Assembly (NCBI GenBank): GCA_945878515.1
Contig: CAMCTL010000026.1
Span: 1 to 28,332, forward strand
Direction of reading: 5' to 3'
Length of the DNA stretch: 28,332 nucleotides
From: Flavobacterium psychrophilum
GTDB lineage: Bacteria; Bacteroidota; Bacteroidia; Flavobacteriales; Flavobacteriaceae
Part shown: one piece after another, positions 8,161 through 15,495 of the stretch
Layout: every line of letters starts with the position of its first letter
Position numbering within the stretch: the first letter of the stretch is position 1
The notes under the pieces: model-generated
Databases searched by the model: none
What the model saw: the letters and a program-made list of their open reading frames with translations, nothing else
Told to the model about the DNA's origin: nothing
Program-made: the position numbers and the translations under genes

Positions 8161-8708
8161 TTAAACGAATTTTACATTCTCATAAAGATCGATCAACGAA
8201 AGTTCAACACCAATTGACTTTACAAAAAAAGTACTTCAATCGATTTGTATTCTACTAGAAGCCAGCTATTATCTTCGTTTTTAGAATGTTTTATTACTTT
8301 AACAGTTTGACTATCTATCAAAATGTATTCTTTTAGAGAATCTATTTCGCGATACAAATTAAACTTTTCGCCTTGGTCGTAATTTCTTATCGATAGTGAC
8401 AAAATTTCAAAAATTACTGTTGGATTTGTAGCAGTATCGTCTTCGGCATCTAAAGATTCTGGATCAGAGCAAAAAAAACTAATATCAGGATAAGTATACA
8501 AGGTATTCTTAGGGATATTTATTCTAAAATCACTGCCGTAAGGGCGACAAGATCTTCCTTTTAGCTGCATAATTAATTCTCCAAACGCATTTGTGAAAAT
8601 TTCATTATGTGCTTTGGAAGCACCACTCATTACAAAAATTTCTCCTTGAAAATACTCGTGCTTCTCTGTGGCCAATCGCTCGTTTGTTAAGTACTCTTGC
8701 TCTGTCAT
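8161..8708 (-). pseudogene. Uma2-family (DUF820) endonuclease-fold gene with a one-base frameshift
   Basis: The intact frame from ATG 8708 gives 162 residues and stops at 8220. The family is PD-(D/E)xK nuclease-like: YPDISFF, then PTVIFEILS and EYILID carry the expected Asp, Glu and strand. The frame ends abruptly after SIEVLF at a run of seven T residues (plus-strand A 8224-8230). Shifting by one base (eight T residues, or a -1 ribosomal shift) continues as VKSIGVELSLIDLYENVKFV and stops at 8163-8161, giving 184 residues, the usual Uma2 length and a family-like C-terminus. So it is either a recent frameshift, a sequencing error in a homopolymer, or slippage-controlled. The catalytic core precedes the shift and may survive. 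Cellular role of Uma2 proteins is unclear. Confidence 0.82.
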
Positions 8709-8888
8709 GTGTTTTACTTCAGGATGCCCCCTAATTATACATCTTTTGTTACAAATATAATATGATTAGGATTTCAAAAACTGAAATAACTGTATTAATT
8801 TGAAGAAAATAAAGCAATTTATAACGATTTGTTAATAAGTGAGACTATTTATAACAAAATAATAATCGCTTTTTTTAAATTCATTTGC

Positions 8889-8896
8889 TAGCTTTG
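8889..8896 (+). promoter_or_regulatory. -7 promoter element of serC
   Basis: TAGCTTTG matches TANNTTTG and lies 30 bases before the serC ATG at 8927. No TTG is found at the expected -33 distance. Confidence 0.45.
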
Positions 8897-8926
8897 CACT
8901 TTTTAATTTTGGACATAAATTTTATT

Positions 8927-9997
8927 ATGAAAAAACACAATTACAGCGCAGGACCGTCTATTTTACCACAAGAAGTTTTTGAAAAATCTGCACAAGCCAT
9001 ATTAAATTTCAACAATTCAGATCTTTCCATTTTAGAAATATCGCACCGAAGCAAAGATTTCGTTGCCGTTATGGAGGAAGCACGTGCTTTGGCTTTAGAA
9101 CTTTTAGGATTAGAAGGCAAAGGTTATCAAGCCCTTTTTCTTGCTGGCGGATCGAGTTTGGAATTTTTGATGGCTCCTTACAATTTAATGAAAGAAAACG
9201 GAAAAGCGGCTTATCTTGATTCAGGAACTTGGGCAAGTGCAGCTATAAAAGAGGCCAAATTTTTCGGAGAAACTGTTATCGTTGGTTCATCTAAAAATGA
9301 AAATTATAACCACGTTCCTAAAGGATATACTATTCCAACAGATGCAGATTATTTTCACTGCACGAGTAACAATACCATTTTTGGAACTCAAATGAAGGAT
9401 TTTCCAGATGTAGAAATACCAATGGTTTGCGATATGAGTTCTGATATTTTCTCTAGAAGTCTCGATTTTTCGAAGTTTGGAATTATATACGGTGGAGCTC
9501 AAAAAAACATGGGGCCAGCTGGAACAACTTTAGTAGTGGTTAAGGAAGAAATTCTAGGCAAAAGTGGTCGTCATATTCCTAGCATGCTGGATTATGAAAA
9601 ACATATCAAAGCAGAAAGTATGTACAACACACCACCTGTTTTCCCTGTTTACGCTTCATTGTTGACTTTGCAATGGTTAAAAAATCTTGGAGGAATTCCT
9701 GCAATAGAAAAAATAAACAATGCAAAAGCAGATTTACTTTATACTGAAATAGATAGAAACCCATTGTTTAAAGGTACTGCAGTTATCGAAGACCGTTCTA
9801 CAATGAATGCCACATTCTTATTAGACACGCCTTTGCACACTGATACTTTCAATGCAATGTTGAAAGAGGCTGGAATTGTTGGATTACCTGGACACCGATC
9901 TGTTGGAGGTTACAGAGCATCAATGTACAACGCTATGCCATTTGAAAGTGTACAAGTTTTAGTAGAAGTAATGAAAGATTTGGAAAACAAAATTTAA
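8927..9997 (+). CDS. serC: Phosphoserine aminotransferase
   Basis: 356 residues. It starts MKKHNYSAGPSILPQEVF, the standard SerC opening; I therefore reject an in-frame ATG at 8885, which adds 14 unrelated residues and would lie upstream of the promoter element. LAGGSSLEFLMAPYNL (72-87) binds the PLP phosphate region, and Lys193 in GGAQKNMGPAGTTLVVV is the Schiff-base lysine. GLPGHRSVGGYRASMYNA near the C-terminus contains the conserved substrate-binding Arg residues. It converts 3-phosphohydroxypyruvate and glutamate to O-phosphoserine and 2-oxoglutarate, and can also act in pyridoxine synthesis. The downstream gene, 65 bases on, encodes the preceding pathway enzyme, so both are probably one operon ending at the terminator at 11037. 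Confidence 0.97.
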   Translation: MKKHNYSAGPSILPQEVFEKSAQAILNFNNSDLSILEISHRSKDFVAVMEEARALALELLGLEGKGYQALFLAGGSSLEFLMAPYNLMKENGKAAYLDSGTWASAAIKEAKFFGETVIVGSSKNENYNHVPKGYTIPTDADYFHCTSNNTIFGTQMKDFPDVEIPMVCDMSSDIFSRSLDFSKFGIIYGGAQKNMGPAGTTLVVVKEEILGKSGRHIPSMLDYEKHIKAESMYNTPPVFPVYASLLTLQWLKNLGGIPAIEKINNAKADLLYTEIDRNPLFKGTAVIEDRSTMNATFLLDTPLHTDTFNAMLKEAGIVGLPGHRSVGGYRASMYNAMPFESVQVLVEVMKDLENKI

Positions 9998-10062
9998 TAA
10001 TTAGATTCGGTTATTAAACACAACATACAATTTTACAATATACATTATACAAATATTAAAAA

Positions 10063-11013
10063 ATGAAAGTATTAGCCAATGACGGAATTTCAAAAAGTGG
10101 AATTCTAGCTTTAGAAAAAGGAGGTTTTGAAGTTATAACTACAAAAGTAGCACAAGAGCAAGTAGCAAATTTCGTAAACCAAAACAACGTAAGCGTGGTT
10201 TTGGTAAGAAGTGCAACAAAAGTTCGCAAAGACATTATCGATGCTTGTCCAGGTCTAAAAATTATTGGACGTGGTGGTGTTGGAATGGATAATATTGATG
10301 TTGATTATGCTAAAAGCAAAGGTATAAATGTAATTAATACGCCAGCATCCTCATCAGAATCGGTGGCTGAATTGGTTTTTGCTCACTTGTTTTCGGGAGT
10401 TCGTTTCCTGCATGATTCAAACAGAAATATGCCTCTAGAAGGCGATTCGAACTTTGACGGCTTGAAAAAAGCCTATGCAAATGGAATTGAATTAAGAGGA
10501 AAAACACTTGGAATTGTTGGAATTGGTCGTATTGGTCAAGCAACAGCAAAAATGGCGTTAGGTCTTGGTATGAAAGTGATTGCTGCCGATAGTTTTATTC
10601 CGCAAGTAGATGTAAAAGTAGAATTTTTCGACGGACAATCTATTTCAACAACAATCGTTTCTCAATCATTAGAATCATTGTTCAAAGAAGCTGATTTTAT
10701 AACTTTGCACGTTCCTGCACAGGATGGATACATCGTTGACGAAGCTGCTCTAGCAACAATGAAAGATGGTGTTGGAATTGTTAACTGTGCCCGTGGTGGA
10801 GTTATTGATGAAGTTGCTTTAATAAAAGCATTAGATTCTGGAAAAGTATCATTTGCAGGTTTAGACGTTTTTGAAAGTGAACCAAAACCAGAAATGACCA
10901 TTTTAATGCACCCAAAAATCTCATTGACTCCGCACATTGGAGCTGCAACTGGAGAAGCACAAGATAGAATTGGAACTGAATTAGCTTCGCAAATTATAAG
11001 TATATTAGGTTAA
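10063..11013 (+). CDS. serA: D-3-phosphoglycerate dehydrogenase, short form
   Basis: 316 residues of the D-isomer 2-hydroxyacid dehydrogenase family. IIGRGGVGMDNIDVDYAKSKGI (67-88) is the substrate-domain signature, GIVGIGRIGQA (150-160) the NAD-binding loop, and the catalytic Arg244 (NCARGG), a Glu in DVFESEP (268-274) and His291 (TPHIGAAT) are all present. It lacks the ACT or extra regulatory domains of the long SerA form, so serine feedback through ACT is not expected. Family members act on several 2-hydroxyacids; the position directly after serC makes 3-phosphoglycerate dehydrogenase the best call. A strong terminator follows 23 bases after the stop. Confidence 0.92.
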   Translation: MKVLANDGISKSGILALEKGGFEVITTKVAQEQVANFVNQNNVSVVLVRSATKVRKDIIDACPGLKIIGRGGVGMDNIDVDYAKSKGINVINTPASSSESVAELVFAHLFSGVRFLHDSNRNMPLEGDSNFDGLKKAYANGIELRGKTLGIVGIGRIGQATAKMALGLGMKVIAADSFIPQVDVKVEFFDGQSISTTIVSQSLESLFKEADFITLHVPAQDGYIVDEAALATMKDGVGIVNCARGGVIDEVALIKALDSGKVSFAGLDVFESEPKPEMTILMHPKISLTPHIGAATGEAQDRIGTELASQIISILG

Positions 11014-11036
11014 GTATATAAACTTTTATTTCCAAA

Positions 11037-11068
11037 AACCTCATTGAATTTTCAATGAGGTTTTTTTT
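11037..11068 (+). terminator. Rho-independent terminator after serA
   Basis: AACCTCATTGAA (11037-11048) pairs with TTCAATGAGGTT (11051-11062); in practice an 11-pair stem with a four-base loop, followed by T residues to 11068. Confidence 0.92.
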
Positions 11069-11320
11069 GTATAAATTGTAATAGACTACTTTCAATCATC
11101 GATGTTTTTGTGAAAAAAAACAAGATAATGCAATTTGCCAATAGAAACAAATTTGAGTTAGATCTTAATGTTGTACTACAATCTTAAAATATTACTCATT
11201 TAATTACATAATAACCATATTTTTAACTCAAAATTTACTTTTGTATAGTTTTTTTACACAAAAATAATAGTTTTTGGAAGGTCTTAGCATATACATTTAC
11301 ATTTCCTAAACAAAAAGTCT
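11069..11320. other. Non-coding gap before the GH16 gene
   Basis: AT-rich with stop codons in all frames. TACTTTTG (11236-11243) fits the -7 consensus but has no TTG at the right distance and lies 78 bases before the ATG, so I cannot assign the promoter with confidence. I see no other structure. Confidence 0.4.
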
Positions 11321-12457
11321 ATGAAAACAATTCTATCGTTCGTACTCGCATTCAATTTGCTTACATTATCAGCGCAATCTTCTGACGGATTTAGCTATAC
11401 TTCAACAATAAGAAATAGTAATGGTCAGGCTGTAGGCAATGCGATTGTCAATTTGCGATTTACTATCAAACTTAATTCTACAACAGGAACCGTTGTGTAT
11501 CGAGAAACACAACGTTCTCAAACAAATTCTGCTGGGCTAACTGCTTTAACTATTGGAAAAGGACAGGCATCAGTAGGTACTTTTAATACCATAAACTGGA
11601 CAGCTGGAACGCACTACCTCAGCGTAGAGTTCTTTACCGGCAGCACTTGCGAATGGATAAATGCCAGCACGACAGAGCAAATTGTTAGCAAATGCAATGA
11701 TATATATACATACGGAGTCTGTTCATCGCTTATCTGGTCAGATGAATTTAATGGAAGTGGTGTCGTAGATGCTACAAAATGGCATCATCAAACTAAGTTA
11801 ATCAACGGGGATAGCTGGTACAATGGAGAAATTCAACACTATACCAACCGCCAAGTAAATAGTAATCAAAATAATGGAGTATTAAATATAGTTGCAAAAA
11901 AAGAGACTTTTACGGATCAGAATGTAACTAAACAGTATACATCCGCTAGATTAAACAGCAAATTTGCTTTCAAATACGGTCGTGTAGAAATTAGAGCAAA
12001 ACTACCAACTGGTGTTGGAACTTGGCCTGCAATTTGGACTTTAGGAAAAAATATTACTGAAACTGGGGCCTTCTGGTCTAGCACCCACGGTACTACAGCA
12101 TGGCCTGCTTGCGGTGAAATTGATATAATGGAACACTGGGGAAGCAACCAAAATTATGTTCAAAGCGCTATGCACACGCCATCTAGCTTTGGCAACACAG
12201 CAAACTTAGGAGGACAAACCGTTGCAACAGCATCCTCTGCTTTTCATATTTATACTTTAGATTGGACTGCCGACAAAATGGAGTTTAGCGTGGATGGCGT
12301 TAAACATTATACTTATAATCCTTCGGTGAAAAACGCAAGTACTTGGCCTTTTGATAAGGAACAGTATCTCTTGTTAAACCTTGCTATACAAGGCAATATT
12401 GCAAACAGTTTTGTAGAAGATGCTCTAGTTATTGATTACATCAGAATTTATCAGTAA
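11321..12457 (+). CDS. Secreted glycoside hydrolase family 16 enzyme with N-terminal accessory domain
   Basis: 378 residues. Signal peptide 1-18 (MKTILSFVLAFNLLTLSA). Residues about 22-105 form a domain seen at the front of many Bacteroidota surface proteins: FSYTSTIRNSNGQAVGNA, VYRETQ, GLTALTIGKG, FNTINW. A Cys-containing linker leads to the GH16 domain from LIWSDEFNG (137) to IDYIRIYQ at the end. The catalytic motif is GEIDIMEHWG with Glu266 (nucleophile), Asp268 and Glu271 (acid/base); the WYNGEIQHYT and WPAIWT segments are typical of beta-glucanases of the laminarinase type. It probably cleaves beta-1,3 or mixed beta-glucan outside the cytoplasm. There is no T9SS sorting tail or C-terminal binding module, and no other carbohydrate gene beside it. 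Confidence 0.93.
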   Translation: MKTILSFVLAFNLLTLSAQSSDGFSYTSTIRNSNGQAVGNAIVNLRFTIKLNSTTGTVVYRETQRSQTNSAGLTALTIGKGQASVGTFNTINWTAGTHYLSVEFFTGSTCEWINASTTEQIVSKCNDIYTYGVCSSLIWSDEFNGSGVVDATKWHHQTKLINGDSWYNGEIQHYTNRQVNSNQNNGVLNIVAKKETFTDQNVTKQYTSARLNSKFAFKYGRVEIRAKLPTGVGTWPAIWTLGKNITETGAFWSSTHGTTAWPACGEIDIMEHWGSNQNYVQSAMHTPSSFGNTANLGGQTVATASSAFHIYTLDWTADKMEFSVDGVKHYTYNPSVKNASTWPFDKEQYLLLNLAIQGNIANSFVEDALVIDYIRIYQ

Positions 12458-13024
12458 TTCTTGATTTTGAAACTGTTAGTTTGTAAATCTAGCTAAAATC
12501 AGCAAAAACCCAATAAGTCATCTATTCGAAGAATTTAAAACCAATCTTTGAGTATTTGACTTTTTTTGTATCTAATATTTTTTTTCTAGCCTACTTACTA
12601 CCAAAACAGATTATTCAAAGTATCGCCTTGAACATTAGGTATATTTTTTTGCAAAACATTAATCAGCTTTCCTCTTCTACAAAAAGAGTTGATTGCATTT
12701 TGGTGTACAATTAGTATTATAATAATCAAAAGTTTTTTCCTCATCGGGTGATCATAGATTATTGTCTTGTTATACTGCATTATTATTTTCGGAAGCCTCA
12801 AAATATTTATAGTTTACTAAATAAAAAATATATACCCATTCCATTTTTCCGTTTTTTATAATTCAAGATGTTTTTTTAGTAGGTGGATACAAGTTTAGTA
12901 AAGTGACAGACAAAACGAATTGGTGTATTTTTACTGTATTTTTGAAATTTCTATTAATTTTTTTTACTAAACACACAAAAACATCATATTTTTTAGTAAT
13001 TTGCATAAAATTAATTTTTGAAAA
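12458..13024. other. 567-base intergenic region without a supported gene
   Basis: Very AT-rich, with no terminator hairpin visible after GH16. A TATTTTTG element (12937-12944) preceded by TTG at 12920-12922 (spacing 14, shorter than usual) may drive fadD, leaving a leader of about 75 bases. A 67-codon minus-strand reading frame at 12598-12801 is not supported. Confidence 0.4.
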
Positions 13025-14797
13025 ATGACAGCAATAACCCGATTATTTGATTTTCCGTATTACCAATTAAAGCATTTTAATCTTGTAGATTCATTGGTTA
13101 CCAAAAGTAATGGAGTTTGGGTAAAAACTTCAACCGAGGAATACATTGCAAAAGCCAATGCAATTTCTAGGGCATTATTACTAATGGGAGTTAAAAAAAA
13201 TGATAAAATTGCAGTTATTTCAAGTAGTAACAGAACGGAGTGGCACATCATGGACATAGGGATTCTTCAAACTGGAGCTCAAAATGTACCAATGTATCCA
13301 ACAATTTCTGAACATGATTATGAATATATTTTAAATCATTCTGAAGCCATTTATTGTTTTGTTTCTGATGAAGAAGTTTTGACTAAACTAAATGCAATAA
13401 AACACAATGTTCCTAACCTTAAACGAATATATTCATTTAATGAAATTAAAGGTTGCAATAACTGGAACGAATTGCTTGTTTTAGGCAATGACGCCTTTAA
13501 TCAGGACGAAGTTGAAAACAGAAAAAATAATGTACTACCCCAAGAGTTAGCTACTATAATCTACACTTCCGGAACTACGGGACAGCCAAAAGGTGTTATG
13601 CTTTCTCATAACAATATAGTTTCAAATGTGCTAGATTCCGCAGATAGAATTCCTTTTGCAGCTGGAAAGAGTCGCGCTTTAAGTTTTTTACCCATTTGTC
13701 ATATATATGAACGAATGGTTACTTACATCTACCAATTTATGGGTTGTTCTATTTATTTTGGCGAATCCATAGAAAAAATTTCAGATAATATAAAAGAAGT
13801 GCAACCTACTGTTATGACTGGTGTTCCCAGATTAATTGAAAAAGTTTATGATAAAATAATTGCAAAAGGTTCAGAACTTACTGGAATTAAGAAAAAATTA
13901 TTCTTTTGGGCTGTCGAAATCGGTTTGCAATATGAACCAAATGGAACCAATGGATTGTGGTATGATATACAGTTAAAGCTAGCTAGAAAGTTAATTTTCA
14001 GCAAATGGAAAGCTGGGCTTGGCGGAAAATTGAACTTGATTGTAAACGGAAGTGCCGCTTTGCAACCCAGATTGGCTCGCATATTTGCAGCAGCAGAAAT
14101 TCCTGTTATGGAAGGCTACGGTTTAACTGAAACTTCACCTGTGATTTCAGTAAATGACCAAAGAAATAATGGATTTAAAATTGGGACAGCTGGGCGAATA
14201 ATTAATAACGTCGAAATTAAAATTGCCGCTGATGGCGAAATTCTATGCAAAGGACCTAATGTTATGCTGGGTTACTTTAAGGACGAAAAACTTACCAATG
14301 AAGCTATAATTGATGGCTATTTTCATACCGGCGACATAGGAGAGGTAGACAAGGATAATTTTCTAAAAATTACCGATCGAAAAAAAGAAATATTCAAAAC
14401 ATCTGGCGGAAAGTATATCTCCCCTCAATTATTAGAAAATGCTATGAAGCAATCCCGTTTTATAGAGCAAATTATGGTGATTGGTGATGGACAAAAAATG
14501 CCGGCGGCCTTCATACAACCTAATTTTGAATTTGTTAAAAATTGGGAAGAATTACATGGAATGGACATCGATTCAACAAATGAGCAAATAGTTTCTAACC
14601 CTAAAGTTATCAAACGAATTCAGGAAGAAGTTAACATGCTAAATGAAAAATTTGGCAATTGGGAAAAAATAAAGAGATTTGAATTGACACCCGACATTTG
14701 GTCAATTGATGGTGGACACCTTACTCCTACTATGAAATTAAAGCGCAAAATAGTAATGGAAAAATACCTTGATTTATTCCATAAAATTTACAATTAA
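13025..14797 (+). CDS. fadD: Long-chain fatty-acid--CoA ligase (AMP-forming)
   Basis: 590 residues of the ANL adenylate-forming superfamily. The phosphate-binding motif IIYTSGTTGQPKGVMLSHNN is at about 178-197, the acyl-adenylate motif EGYGLTETSPVIS near 361-373, and TGDIGEVDKDNFLKITDRKKEIFKTSGGKYISP near 438-470 carries the ribose-binding Asp and the hinge. The C-terminus HLTPTMKLKRKIV contains the catalytic Lys region. Length and motifs match the long-chain (FadD15/FACS-like) group. It activates fatty acids with ATP and CoA in the cytosol or at the inner membrane and so feeds the beta-oxidation enzymes encoded just downstream. It has its own terminator before the marR gene, so it is a separate transcript. 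Confidence 0.93.
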   Translation: MTAITRLFDFPYYQLKHFNLVDSLVTKSNGVWVKTSTEEYIAKANAISRALLLMGVKKNDKIAVISSSNRTEWHIMDIGILQTGAQNVPMYPTISEHDYEYILNHSEAIYCFVSDEEVLTKLNAIKHNVPNLKRIYSFNEIKGCNNWNELLVLGNDAFNQDEVENRKNNVLPQELATIIYTSGTTGQPKGVMLSHNNIVSNVLDSADRIPFAAGKSRALSFLPICHIYERMVTYIYQFMGCSIYFGESIEKISDNIKEVQPTVMTGVPRLIEKVYDKIIAKGSELTGIKKKLFFWAVEIGLQYEPNGTNGLWYDIQLKLARKLIFSKWKAGLGGKLNLIVNGSAALQPRLARIFAAAEIPVMEGYGLTETSPVISVNDQRNNGFKIGTAGRIINNVEIKIAADGEILCKGPNVMLGYFKDEKLTNEAIIDGYFHTGDIGEVDKDNFLKITDRKKEIFKTSGGKYISPQLLENAMKQSRFIEQIMVIGDGQKMPAAFIQPNFEFVKNWEELHGMDIDSTNEQIVSNPKVIKRIQEEVNMLNEKFGNWEKIKRFELTPDIWSIDGGHLTPTMKLKRKIVMEKYLDLFHKIYN

Positions 14798-14875
14798 CTG
14801 GTTCAGAATAAAGTCATTTGAAACTAATTCAGATTGATTTTAGTATTTAGCCATTAATCCGAAAATGAAAAAATT

Positions 14876-14907
14876 AAACTCCTTAAGAAATTTTGGAGTT
14901 TTTTTTT
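14876..14907 (+). terminator. Rho-independent terminator after fadD
   Basis: AAACTCC (14876-14882) pairs with GGAGTTT (14895-14901), followed by T residues to 14907. It separates fadD from the marR-fadNAE unit. Confidence 0.82.
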
Positions 14908-14920
14908 AAAATATTCATAA

Positions 14921-14942
14921 AATATTATGCGTGCATAGTATT
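14921..14942. promoter_or_regulatory. Palindromic operator, probably for the MarR regulator
   Basis: AATATTATGC-GT-GCATAGTATT: two 10-base arms matching at nine positions around a two-base centre. It starts 33 bases before the marR start codon (14975) counting from its right end, and sits just upstream of the TATCTTTG -7 element, where the -33 element should be. A dimeric MarR protein bound here would block polymerase, so autorepression is the natural reading. Confidence 0.75.
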
Positions 14943-14948
14943 TTTAAT

Positions 14949-14956
14949 TATCTTTG
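14949..14956 (+). promoter_or_regulatory. -7 element of the marR-fad operon promoter
   Basis: TATCTTTG fits TANNTTTG and lies 18 bases before the marR ATG. The expected TTG is absent; its place is taken by the palindrome at 14921-14942. Confidence 0.6.
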
Positions 14957-14974
14957 AAATCGTTATAGTAAAAT

Positions 14975-15406
14975 ATGAAAGACAAAACAATAGATTACAT
15001 ACTTAGGGCCACATGGCAGGCTGTATCAAGAATGTACAACGAAGAAGCGACAAAGTATGGTGCAACAATGGCAACGGGTTTCACTTTGTTAAGTATAGAT
15101 AAAGAAGGAGGAACGCCATCAACAGCATTAGGTCCAAAGATGGGAATGGAAGCAACAAGCCTTACCAGAACATTGAAATCGATGGAAGAGAAAGAGCTAA
15201 TCACCAGAGAAAAAAACCCAGAAGATGGCCGAGGCGTTTTGATTTATCTTACAGAATTTGGAAAAGAAAAAAGAGAATTGTCTAAAAACACCGTTTTAAA
15301 ATTTAATGAAGCCGTAAGAAAAAACATTTCTGATGAACAACTTCAACATTTTATGGAAGTTTCAGAAATCATCAATGAATTAATTTCCGACAAGAAAATA
15401 TTTTAG
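14975..15406 (+). CDS. MarR-family transcriptional regulator
   Basis: 143 residues. The winged helix-turn-helix is visible as GTPSTALGPKMGMEATSLTRTLKSMEEKELITREKNPEDGRGVLIYLTEFG (about 46-96), with the DxR-type wing (EDGRGVLIYLT). The flanking helices, ending EVSEIINELISDKK, form the dimer interface. It is the first gene before fadN, fadA and fadE, and an excellent palindrome overlaps its promoter, so it probably represses itself and the fatty-acid oxidation genes. The inducer may be an acyl-CoA or fatty acid, by inference from the neighbours only. The gap to fadN is 89 bases and contains no terminator. Confidence 0.92.
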   Translation: MKDKTIDYILRATWQAVSRMYNEEATKYGATMATGFTLLSIDKEGGTPSTALGPKMGMEATSLTRTLKSMEEKELITREKNPEDGRGVLIYLTEFGKEKRELSKNTVLKFNEAVRKNISDEQLQHFMEVSEIINELISDKKIF

Positions 15407-15495
15407 AAGAAAAAGAGATTAGAATATAGATAATAGAAAATAGATTATTTTTTATTAACTATAAACCATAAACAAAAAACTATAAACAGTTTAAA
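15407..15495 (+). repeat. AT-rich purine-biased spacer with repeated AGAATATAGA-like words
   Basis: The marR-fadN spacer holds AGAGATTAGAATATAGA, then ATAATAGAAAATAGATTATT and several ACTATAAAC / CCATAAAC words. The first block closely matches AGAGATTAAAGAATATAGA in the fadA-fadE spacer (19175-19193) and the GAATAGAATATAGA block in the fadN-fadA spacer. Confidence 0.6.

Noticed and set aside
12598..12801. Small minus-strand gene of 67 codons with a hydrophobic stretch
   Set aside because: No recognisable family, no promoter or conserved start, and composition like the surrounding non-coding DNA.
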